26,501 nucleotides of DNA from a virus, in the IMG/VR virus record IMGVR_UViG_3300030012_001208, positions 1-26,501 of that record. One strand, written 5' to 3'. The notes under the pieces were generated by a model. The model ran no database searches. It saw nothing but the letters and a program-made list of their open reading frames with translations, and was not told the DNA's origin. The translations under genes were made by a program, and so were the position numbers. Shown one piece after another: positions 1 through 5,545 of the stretch (within the stretch, counting starts at the first letter, position 1; every line of letters starts with the position of its first letter).

Positions 1-17
1 ATGTACATAAATATCGG

Positions 18-245
18 TTAAACTTTTTCGCCCCCCCCCATAACATCTATATAATCCTTAGTAATGGTCTCTAATTCTTCTTGTAAGTCTGCTAGTTGTT
101 TCTTAAGTAGTAACTCATTTAGTTCTACTCCTTGCAGTCCTTGTTGCATTGTCTTTATTAATGATTGTTGCATCTTTATTAGTTGCTCTTGCTTGTCTAT
201 TATTCTTTTAGCCTCGTCAAATAAGTCTAGTAGTTCGCTTGTCAT
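18..245 (-). CDS. Small coiled-coil protein of unknown function
   Basis: I do not recognise this 75-residue protein. It is strongly helical and rich in Q, K, L and E, with leucine/isoleucine spacing typical of a coiled coil from about residue 5 to 60, and no membrane segment. It starts with ATG overlapping the stop of the preceding gene by 4 bases, so it belongs to the same transcript as the early genes. The last codons contain a run of nine G (ATG GGG GGG GGC), after which the frame closes within a few codons. A one-base change in that run would replace the C-terminal residues and carry the frame past the window edge. It is the last gene before the left edge. It could be a scaffold-like or regulatory small protein, but nothing in the sequence settles that. 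Confidence 0.6.
   Translation of the reverse strand: MTSELLDLFDEAKRIIDKQEQLIKMQQSLIKTMQQGLQGVELNELLLKKQLADLQEELETITKDYIDVMGGGEKV
31..39 (-). repeat. Poly-G (nine G) homopolymer inside a coding end
   Basis: Nine consecutive G on the minus strand (C on the plus strand) lie within the last codons of the small coiled-coil gene. I noticed no comparable G/C run elsewhere in this AT-rich window. Both alternative reading frames downstream stay open to the window edge, so a slip of one base in either direction would extend the protein. It may be a natural length-variable tract or a sequencing or assembly error. Confidence 0.8.
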
Positions 246-484
246 TCTTCTTCGTTTAGATGTTTTATTTTATTATTAGTTTCTGCTATCCTTTTGTCTA
301 ACTCAATAGCTAGTTCTTCAACAGACTTTTTATTGTTTATTATTGAATCTAATGTATATATGTCTATCATATTCATTAAGTCCGAAAGTATTATACCAGT
401 ACCATCACTTTTATATAGTACGGTAGTATCTAATAGTCTATTTAGTATTTTATCTTTAGTAATCTCTTTTATTTTATCTATCAT
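242..484 (-). CDS. Hypothetical small acidic/helical protein
   Basis: An 80-residue protein with no family I recognise. It is mostly helical, with a hydrophobic middle around residues 20 to 45 that is too polar for a membrane span, and a charged lysine/glutamate-rich C-terminus ending in three glutamates. Its ATG overlaps the stop of the DUF3310-like gene by 4 bases, and its own end overlaps the next gene by 4 bases, so translation is probably coupled along the transcript. Codon use and base content match the neighbours. Function unknown. Confidence 0.6.
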   Translation of the reverse strand: MIDKIKEITKDKILNRLLDTTVLYKSDGTGIILSDLMNMIDIYTLDSIINNKKSVEELAIELDKRIAETNNKIKHLNEEE

Positions 485-768
485 TGTTCTCTATTGTTTA
501 GTTTATCTAATTCAAAGTTAAGATGATTGATTGCTTTCTGTATGTCATCATAAGGTGAGTCGTGTTTATAATTACAACGAAGTAGATAACTGACAGCAAC
601 CCCAACATTATAACTTAAATCCCAATCCTCACATACTTTTCTTGCCTCATATCCATAAGTACTACCGATATAGTAGTTTGGTATAGGATTACTCTTTAAG
701 TCTTGTATAACTTCTTTAGCTTCGTCTATGTTCCTTGTATAATCGTAATAATACTTTGAATGTTTCAT
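481..768 (-). CDS. DUF3310-like protein
   Basis: A 95-residue protein whose central part, about residues 30 to 90, has the pattern of the DUF3310 family: a PNYYIG start, then a tryptophan-containing helix, a segment with NVGVAVSYLLRC where DUF3310 members usually have a G-x-A-x-K-Y-L-x-R core, a lysine after it, and a helix with DDIQKAINHL near the end. DUF3310 occurs in many phages; T7 gp1.7, a nucleotide kinase, carries a related domain. The usual lysine of the KYL core is not present here, so enzymatic activity should not be assumed. It sits directly after the HNH nuclease gene, with a 4-base overlap. Confidence 0.6.
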   Translation of the reverse strand: MKHSKYYYDYTRNIDEAKEVIQDLKSNPIPNYYIGSTYGYEARKVCEDWDLSYNVGVAVSYLLRCNYKHDSPYDDIQKAINHLNFELDKLNNREQ

Positions 769-1097
769 TTCTTTTTCCTTTTAGCTTTTGCCCAAGCTGT
801 CTTTTGATTGTGATGTGGTAGACATAAAGTCATTAAGTTATCTTGGTTTAGTCTATCTCCACCATCTTTAATCTCTATAATGTGGTCAATGATTATCTTA
901 TCTTTATAATTAACTTTGCCTTCTTCTGTACACCATCTGCAATGTGGTTCTCGTTCTATATGCCACTTTCTAAGGTTTCGCCAAGCTCTACTATTATAAA
1001 AGTCATAGTTCTCGCTCTTATGCTTATCAGTAAAGCCAGTAGCTTTCTTACTACTTGCTATCCATTTCTTTTTCTTTCCCTTTGGTAGACTTGGCAT
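765..1097 (-). CDS. HNH endonuclease
   Basis: A 110-residue HNH nuclease. Visible motifs are the zinc-binding pair CRWC (residues 53-56), the catalytic D-H at residues 71-72 in IIIDHIIEI, the asparagine of the DNL turn (residues 86-88), and the C-terminal CLPHHNQ (from residue 92), which completes the zinc site and the third HNH histidine. Both ends are lysine-rich and likely bind DNA. The length is typical of phage HNH proteins that work with the terminase in packaging. In many HK97-type phages this gene lies just upstream of the terminase small subunit. Here only three genes separate it from the left window edge, so that relation would hold if the two window ends join. Confidence 0.9.
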   Translation of the reverse strand: MPSLPKGKKKKWIASSKKATGFTDKHKSENYDFYNSRAWRNLRKWHIEREPHCRWCTEEGKVNYKDKIIIDHIIEIKDGGDRLNQDNLMTLCLPHHNQKTAWAKAKRKKK

Positions 1098-1294
1098 TAG
1101 TTTAAAAATTCTATATCGTTGTCATCGTATTCTGGTAGCTTATACTCAATAGATATTATTGGTGGTATTCCGTTATTGTTTAGCCAATCATCTAGGTTAT
1201 CAACTAAGGTATCTACAGCTCTATCTTTTGCATCGTCTAGTAGTTCTGTATCTTCTACTTTTAATTCTATACTAATACTCGCAACTATCTTCAT
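1097..1294 (-). CDS. Hypothetical small acidic protein
   Basis: A 65-residue, very acidic protein (many D and E) starting with a beta-strand-like segment (MKIVASISIEL) followed by a helix and a second strand region. I do not recognise the family. The gene ends exactly where the HNH gene begins (the bases overlap at the stop/start junction), and its start lies inside the end of the small membrane protein gene, so it is part of a coupled run. The acidity and alternating strand pattern are similar to small phage proteins that mimic DNA or bind a host enzyme, but that is only a resemblance in composition. Confidence 0.6.
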   Translation of the reverse strand: MKIVASISIELKVEDTELLDDAKDRAVDTLVDNLDDWLNNNGIPPIISIEYKLPEYDDNDIEFLN

Positions 1295-1427
1295 TTCTTT
1301 TATTTTCTTCTGCTATAAAGCCTACTATAAAATAGTGTATAAATATTACAGCAAATATAGGTAAACAGCTTAATAGTATTATTAAAGCTATCAATGTTCT
1401 AAAAATACTTTTCCCTATCTTCATCAT
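1272..1427 (-). CDS. Small membrane protein
   Basis: A protein of about 51 residues with one or two hydrophobic segments (about residues 9 to 37, containing LIALIILLSCLPIFAVIF) and a charged C-terminal tail rich in E, N and K. The open frame reaches back to 1469, but I chose the ATG at 1427 because the longer form would lie deep inside the preceding gene. The first residues are MMKIGKS, so the next ATG (1424) is equally possible. The context is a string of tiny overlapping early genes. Such phage membrane peptides often affect the host envelope or exclude other phages, but no motif identifies the role here. Confidence 0.5.
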   Translation of the reverse strand: MMKIGKSIFRTLIALIILLSCLPIFAVIFIHYFIVGFIAEENKRNEDSCEY

Positions 1428-1629
1428 CCCAAAATCGTTTGTAGGTTTTAGCATTGTATCTGTTAGCATTATCTTCTAATCTTTGTTCTTCTAATCTGTA
1501 GTCCTCTCTATATCCAAACATTAATTGAAATCCTATATCTGATGTTATCTTTTTTGGCAATACTAATTCTAGTCCGTTCTCCGTTCTTTTGTATATCTCT
1601 TGGTGTCTGGTTGCCCTATTAGACTTCAA
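1399..1629 (-). CDS. Hypothetical charged protein
   Basis: A 76-residue, hydrophilic protein with many R, E, D, Y and N residues, predicted largely helical, ending in DDEDREKYF. No family recognised. The start overlaps the end of the preceding gene by 11 bases, and its end overlaps the small membrane protein gene. The N-terminal part (MKSNRATRHQEIYKR) resembles the basic arm of small nucleic-acid-binding proteins, but there is no recognisable fold signature. Confidence 0.55.
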   Translation of the reverse strand: MKSNRATRHQEIYKRTENGLELVLPKKITSDIGFQLMFGYREDYRLEEQRLEDNANRYNAKTYKRFWDDEDREKYF

Positions 1630-1984
1630 GAGTTGATTTATATTTATTTATTATCCTTTCCATCTGTGTTTCATACCATATAGGAAAATCATAAGCTTGT
1701 TCTCCTTGTTCCCATACTCTATACAATACAGCTCTTAATCTTTGTGAGGATGTCTTAGTCTTACCCACTTCAAAGTCTGTGGTAAAATTCTCGACTTCCT
1801 CTTGCTCTGCTTTACTAATATCATCAGAACTAATTAGAACCATTCCAGGAGATTTGCGTAAGCTAAAAACTCTCATCATTGTTTCTTCTGGTAGCTCTTG
1901 AGTATGTATGTTAATACTAAGAGTTCCGTCTGCTAGAGTGCTTACCTTGTTCACTCCTCCTTCGAATATTACTGTTTTCTTCAT
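1619..1984 (-). CDS. Conserved-looking phage protein of unknown function
   Basis: About 121 residues from the ATG at 1984. The frame can be read from a TTG at 2011, but the ATG with its A-rich leader (ACAAAG) is the better start. The N-terminal half is beta-rich. The C-terminal half contains KTKTSSQRLRAVLYRVW followed by a helix with FPIWYETQMERIINKYK. This SQRLRxVLYxxW pattern is one I associate with a recurring small protein in the DNA metabolism regions of phages, next to NinG-like genes. I cannot give it a function. Here it follows directly after the NinG-like gene, which fits a recombination or replication accessory role (inference from context only). Confidence 0.6.
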   Translation of the reverse strand: MKKTVIFEGGVNKVSTLADGTLSINIHTQELPEETMMRVFSLRKSPGMVLISSDDISKAEQEEVENFTTDFEVGKTKTSSQRLRAVLYRVWEQGEQAYDFPIWYETQMERIINKYKSTLEV

Positions 1985-2052
1985 CTTTGTAAATATATAA
2001 AATAGATTCAATTTCCCAATCTTTTGGGTCTAAAGTTTTGAACAACCGATTG

Positions 2053-2442
2053 TTAATCCAGCTCTCTAATCTTTTGCTTATACCTTTCGATTGATTCCTC
2101 ATAGTCTACTCTGTTTAGTTTTACTATTGTCTTTGCTCTGTATTCTAACTCTTCTGCTGTGCCATCTCCAAACTTTTGGTCTAAATACATACCAAACTTA
2201 TATTGCTCTCCTTGTCTATACATATTGCACTTAATACATTGCACTTGTACGTTTACCTCATCCCAACGAGTAGAGTGGTGGCTTCTACTTTGAAAGTGTC
2301 CAGCTTGTTGCTCTTTCCAATGTTTATCGACTCCACAAGTGAAGCACTTAACTCTACCTAAGTGGTCTGCATTTCTACGTCTTATGTACTGACTAAACAA
2401 AACGTCTAGCTTTTTCTTTAGTTTACTTATTGTTGTTGGCAT
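2053..2442 (-). CDS. NinG-like (Rap-type) recombination nuclease
   Basis: A 129-residue protein with the zinc-binding layout of the lambda NinG family: CFTC at residues 33-36, AGHF at 47-50 where the HNH-like histidine sits, a TRWDE turn at 58-62, QCIKC with cysteines at 69 and 72, then a GEQYKFGMYL helix. Lambda NinG (Rap) is a junction-specific endonuclease that acts on recombination intermediates. It is shorter than lambda NinG (about 200 residues) but keeps the whole conserved core. The gene starts at the very end of the cytosine methyltransferase gene. Its base content is visibly higher in G+C than that of the methyltransferase (25 of 60 bases in the line from 2281, against 10 of 60 from 2701), so the two have different histories. 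Confidence 0.85.
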   Translation of the reverse strand: MPTTISKLKKKLDVLFSQYIRRRNADHLGRVKCFTCGVDKHWKEQQAGHFQSRSHHSTRWDEVNVQVQCIKCNMYRQGEQYKFGMYLDQKFGDGTAEELEYRAKTIVKLNRVDYEESIERYKQKIRELD

Positions 2443-3035
2443 TAAAATAGTTCTGTTTGTTTAATTTTTCTGTCTTGTATTATACCTTGAGCTTGATTTA
2501 AAATATGTAAACCTAATTCAGAATTGACTGCATTTCTATCCTCTTGTGTCTTTTTATTTGCTCTGTTCGGATGTCCTTTTATCATTGTACCAATATCATC
2601 TTTTGGCTGTTTAATAGGTTTTATATAGAAGTTGCTCCAAAATAAATGCCTACCAACTTTTTGAGCTGGTATTAATGGCTCATAGTACGGTGTTACATTT
2701 TCAATACAGTATTTACCTTTGTAAAAATATTGTAAAAAAATAATTTCTTCATATAATTTCATACTTGGATAAACTGGTCTATTTCTTATATGCTGTGTAA
2801 AATAATTTGTTTTTGAATGTGTTGGACAAGGTGGACTACTCCAAATAAAATCAAACTCTTTATAGTGGTCTAGTAAATATTCGTGGGCATCAGAAACTAT
2901 AACATTGTCTAATGGATATAAATTAGCGTATTTATTAGCTATTTTAGCATCTAACTCTATTGCTGTAATTTCGTGTTCATTACCCCATAACTTTCTATTG
3001 CCACCAATTCCAGCATATAAATTTAATATTTTCAT
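2442..3035 (-). CDS. Compact DNA cytosine-5 methyltransferase
   Basis: A 197-residue protein with the core motifs of C5-cytosine methyltransferases: the cofactor-binding LYAGIGGNRKLW (residues 6-17, motif I), AIELD (motif II, 25-29), SSPPCPTHS (66-74, motif IV, with the catalytic cysteine at 70), and CIENV (110-114, motif VI). After this come HLFWSNF and a basic tail. It is much shorter than classical enzymes (above 300 residues), leaving almost no room for a target recognition domain, so it either has a minimal recognition loop or works with a partner. No restriction endonuclease partner is seen, so it is an orphan enzyme that probably protects phage DNA. The gene is strikingly AT-rich. Its start overlaps the preceding gene by 4 bases. 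Confidence 0.85.
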   Translation of the reverse strand: MKILNLYAGIGGNRKLWGNEHEITAIELDAKIANKYANLYPLDNVIVSDAHEYLLDHYKEFDFIWSSPPCPTHSKTNYFTQHIRNRPVYPSMKLYEEIIFLQYFYKGKYCIENVTPYYEPLIPAQKVGRHLFWSNFYIKPIKQPKDDIGTMIKGHPNRANKKTQEDRNAVNSELGLHILNQAQGIIQDRKIKQTELF

Positions 3036-3445
3036 TTGCCTATCTTTTTTATCTCTCTTTTATCTATTGCCTTGCTAAATGACTCAACACGCTTTTTATA
3101 GAGTTCGTATTGGTCAATCTGATTAGTTTGTTTTTTTAGTGCTTTTGACATCTTGTAACTTCTAAGAGCTTCATTCCACGTTGGTACATTAACAAAGTGT
3201 GGACCGTCATTCTCTCTTATGTGTTTATTTAATGCAAATCTAACCTCCTCTAATTCCATAGAGCCATAGTTAGTTGCTAAGTCGTTGCAAAATAGATTAG
3301 TCATCTGTACTATTATCTCAGCTTCTGGAGCTTGTCCTAGCTGAACATAAAGAGTAGATATAACGTCATAGCATTGTCTTTTAAGTTCTTTAATGTCATT
3401 GGCATATAAATACCAAACTTGATTAGTCTTATTTTTTTTCATCAT
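3032..3445 (-). CDS. Hypothetical protein in the replication region
   Basis: A 137-residue soluble protein, mostly helical, with a lysine-rich N-terminus and C-terminus and a central conserved-looking block (EEVRFALNKHIREN, then a P-T-W-N-EAL turn). I cannot place it in a family with confidence. The block resembles the helical N-terminal part of small phage helicase-loader or replisome proteins. Its place downstream of the initiator-like gene would suit a loader, as lambda P follows O, but two small genes separate them and there is no ATP-binding motif. It overlaps both neighbours (14 to 17 bases upstream, 4 downstream). Confidence 0.6.
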   Translation of the reverse strand: MMKKNKTNQVWYLYANDIKELKRQCYDVISTLYVQLGQAPEAEIIVQMTNLFCNDLATNYGSMELEEVRFALNKHIRENDGPHFVNVPTWNEALRSYKMSKALKKQTNQIDQYELYKKRVESFSKAIDKREIKKIGK

Positions 3446-3593
3446 TAGTTTGTTGTATGTGTTTCCATCCAGTTATTAAATAATGTGCATCCCAAGTTAT
3501 TTTGTTTCTATATTTACTATCAGTTTTGTAAATTTCAAACATCTTTTTGACTGTTACGTCTTTGCGCTCTTTTATATCTAAATAATTAATCAT
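3429..3593 (-). CDS. Small hypothetical protein (54 residues)
   Basis: A 54-residue frame read by hand: it starts MINYLDIKERKDVTVKKMF and ends in HIQQTNDEKK. ATG at 3593, stop TAA at 3429. It exactly fills the gap between the two flanking genes, overlapping the upstream stop by 8 bases and the downstream start by 17 bases, as the other small genes here do. The composition is basic with several aromatic residues (W, Y, H) in the second half. No family recognised. Without it, about 140 bases would be non-coding in an otherwise fully packed region, which supports it being real. Confidence 0.55.
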   Translation of the reverse strand: MINYLDIKERKDVTVKKMFEIYKTDSKYRNKITWDAHYLITGWKHIQQTNDEKK

Positions 3594-3834
3594 TAACTTG
3601 CTTTTTTACTTCTATTAATACTTCCATTAGGCTGTCATATATCAGCTCTAGTTCTTTACTACCCTCTGTCCATTGAGTTATCTCTCTCTCATATTGTGCT
3701 GCTACTTTTAAAAGTCTGTTAAACTTTAGTTTTACTTTTCCAACGTGTGAGCCTTTTAAACTGTATAGTTGCTCGTTAAAGCATCTAAACATAGCTATCA
3801 ATAAAAGTAAGTCTGTTGTGTGTTCTTTAGTCAT
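3586..3834 (-). CDS. Hypothetical helical protein
   Basis: An 82-residue helical protein with a hydrophobic N-terminal helix (LLLLIAMFRCF, residues 9-19) and a basic middle (GKVKLKFNRLLKVAAQYER). The first helix is too short and flanked by too many polar residues to be a convincing membrane span. The C-terminal half is acidic and coiled-coil-like. The ATG overlaps the end of the initiator-like gene by 8 bases, so it is co-translated with it. No family recognised. Confidence 0.6.
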   Translation of the reverse strand: MTKEHTTDLLLLIAMFRCFNEQLYSLKGSHVGKVKLKFNRLLKVAAQYEREITQWTEGSKELELIYDSLMEVLIEVKKQVND

Positions 3835-4531
3835 TGTGTTCTTTGTTTATCATTTCTAGTCCTTTGTGATAGTTAGATAGTATCTTTTGAACTTTGGTTT
3901 GTTTTTCTGTTTTAAGCTCAAACAATCCCTTCCATCCATTTTCAATAGACTGCTGGATAATTTGAGCCTGGTGTTCTTTGTTGTTGTTGGAGATTCTTAA
4001 TAGCTTAGAAATCGCAGCAGCTTCGCCTAGTGGTTTGTAGATAGTTCTGAATTGCTCTTTCCTAAATTCTTTCCATAAATTCCAAGCCTCTAAATTCAAT
4101 TCAAAAGGATAATCCCTTTCTGTTTTAGTATTATTAGTATTTAGTTTATTTAAGTATTTAGTATTATTAGTATTTAGTAGTGGTCGATTTTCAAAATCTA
4201 GAATTTCTACATCTTGATTTTCTACTTCTTGAAAATCGGTAAGTGGTTTCTCAAAGACTATATAATCCCAAGAAACTATCTTACCTTTCTCTCTTTTTTG
4301 CTCTCGTTTCATATAACCGTTAGATGTCAGCTCTTTAAACGCTGAGTAGATAGCAGATTTGCCATCTGTACTCCATTTCTCAACCTCCTCAACGTATAGC
4401 TTCCAATCGTTAGGCAAAGCCAATAGATGGCATAGCAATCCCTTAGCTTTTAGTGATAAATCTTTATTAAATATAAACTCGTTATTGATTGTGGTAAAGT
4501 TCTTAGACTTTTCTACTCTAATTCTTCTCAT
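3827..4531 (-). CDS. Winged-helix replication-initiator-like protein
   Basis: A 234-residue protein with an N-terminal winged helix of the kind found in phage replication proteins (helix-turn-helix domain of the HTH_36/replisome-organizer type). Residues 12-60 run FTTINNEFIFNKDLSLKAKG, then LLCHLLALPNDW and VEEVEKWSTDGKSAIYSAF, and a wing with KREQKREKGKIVSWDYIVF. The middle (about residues 118-137) is a low-complexity linker in which LNTNNTK is repeated, and the C-terminal part is helical with FELNLEAWNLWKEFRKEQ. Lambda O has a similar plan: a DNA-binding N-terminal domain, then a C-terminal partner-binding domain, with the origin iterons inside its own gene. Here a 22-bp direct repeat lies in the linker-coding part. 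Its start abuts the methyltransferase stop at 4531. Confidence 0.7.
   Translation of the reverse strand: MRRIRVEKSKNFTTINNEFIFNKDLSLKAKGLLCHLLALPNDWKLYVEEVEKWSTDGKSAIYSAFKELTSNGYMKREQKREKGKIVSWDYIVFEKPLTDFQEVENQDVEILDFENRPLLNTNNTKYLNKLNTNNTKTERDYPFELNLEAWNLWKEFRKEQFRTIYKPLGEAAAISKLLRISNNNKEHQAQIIQQSIENGWKGLFELKTEKQTKVQKILSNYHKGLEMINKEHND
4124..4178 (-). repeat. 22-bp perfect direct repeat, candidate origin iterons
   Basis: The 22-mer beginning TTTAGTATTATTAG occurs perfectly at 4124-4145 and 4157-4178, a 33-bp period, inside the linker-coding part of the initiator-like gene. Each copy is itself built from AGTATT-type sub-repeats and is almost free of G and C. The period of 33 keeps the reading frame, so the repeat also appears in the protein as a repeated LNTNNTK stretch. 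The position matches origin iterons inside initiator genes of lambdoid phages. Low complexity alone could also produce it. Confidence 0.75.
4185..4238. repeat. 10-bp inverted repeat next to the iteron-like repeat
   Basis: CGATTTTCAA (4185-4194) is followed after 34 bases by its exact reverse complement TTGAAAATCG (4229-4238). It lies 7 bases beyond the second 22-bp direct repeat, inside the same gene, and could be part of the same origin structure or a binding site. Confidence 0.6.
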
Positions 4532-5544
4532 TAAAATAATTCTTTTTGTTCTGAACTTTCTTTAAATCTTTTTTGAGCTTCCTTTATATTTAATATAGCT
4601 TGTTTAAAATAACTATCTTTTAATTCTATACCAATAGCTTTACGACCTAAAGAAACTGGGCTGTATACCTCACTGCCTACCCCCATAAATGGAGTAAATA
4701 CAACTTCATTAGGATTAGAGTATAATTGTACTATTCTGTCTATAACATCTAATTGCAATGGATGCACGTGTTTTTCATCATCTTCTTCTTTCGTTTGTTT
4801 AAAAGGTAATACATTGTCTATTCTGATATCATCCCATACACTAGATGCGTATCTTTGCCAGATATAATGACTTAATTTATTAGTTTTTGGGTTTTGATGT
4901 CCTTTGTACGTTTTGTTTAAATAATCCCATAATTGAGCAGAGTTTAATTCAGAATCATTAGCATTATTCCAAGCTCTTAAAATATTAGGTAAAATAGGTA
5001 TTTCTCCAGCATAATAATCTAATCCTTTTATATGTGTAACTGGTACTTCATTTTCCCCTTTTTTAGTAAAAATTAAAATATAATCTGGCATAGCTGTAAA
5101 ACATTTAGTAGAATCTTCAACAATAAATTTATGCATTAAAGACTGCACCATAGTTCTCATTCTGACTTTTAATGGCTCTTTCCATATTGTTATACGGTTT
5201 CTGTACTCAAATCCATATTTTTCGTGTAACCTTATTATCTCGTGTGGAAAATCCCATAATCTACAAGTATTATCAAAAACATCTGTACAGTGAACTGCGT
5301 TTATACGACCTTTTTTTGTTACTCTTGACATTTCTTTAATTAAATACTCATATTGTTCTAAAAATTGTTCTTTACTTTCACAGTTGCTAAAATCTTTTTC
5401 GCTACTTGAATAATTATATAGACCAGCAAATGGAGGCGAGTAAATTGATAAGTCTATACTTTCATTTGGTAAAGTTGTAATTACCTCCATACAATCACTA
5501 TTATAAATAGAAAAATTTTCTTCGTGTAGTTGTTCTTTTGTCAT
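4531..5544 (-). CDS. DNA amino-methyltransferase (N4-cytosine or N6-adenine, beta class)
   Basis: A 337-residue methyltransferase of the class in which the catalytic motif comes first: SPPF at residues 36-39 (in DLSIYSPPFAGLY), and the cofactor-binding motif late, FTPFMGVGSEVY at 283-294, followed by KAIGIELKDSYF (motif II). An H-P-L-Q stretch at 261-264 stands where HPTQKP usually is. The S-P-P form favours N4-cytosine, but the F in place of Y leaves the product base open. The long middle (residues 100-260) would hold target recognition. It starts one base after the stop of the SNF2 helicase gene, so the two form a tight pair. No restriction nuclease is next to it. Confidence 0.85.
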   Translation of the reverse strand: MTKEQLHEENFSIYNSDCMEVITTLPNESIDLSIYSPPFAGLYNYSSSEKDFSNCESKEQFLEQYEYLIKEMSRVTKKGRINAVHCTDVFDNTCRLWDFPHEIIRLHEKYGFEYRNRITIWKEPLKVRMRTMVQSLMHKFIVEDSTKCFTAMPDYILIFTKKGENEVPVTHIKGLDYYAGEIPILPNILRAWNNANDSELNSAQLWDYLNKTYKGHQNPKTNKLSHYIWQRYASSVWDDIRIDNVLPFKQTKEEDDEKHVHPLQLDVIDRIVQLYSNPNEVVFTPFMGVGSEVYSPVSLGRKAIGIELKDSYFKQAILNIKEAQKRFKESSEQKELF

Positions 5545-5545
5545 T

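Noticed and set aside
1917-2102. 61-codon open frame on the minus strand overlapping the NinG-like gene and the following gene
   Set aside because: It lies almost wholly within two better-supported genes in other frames and has no recognisable pattern. The gap it would fill is only about 70 bases.
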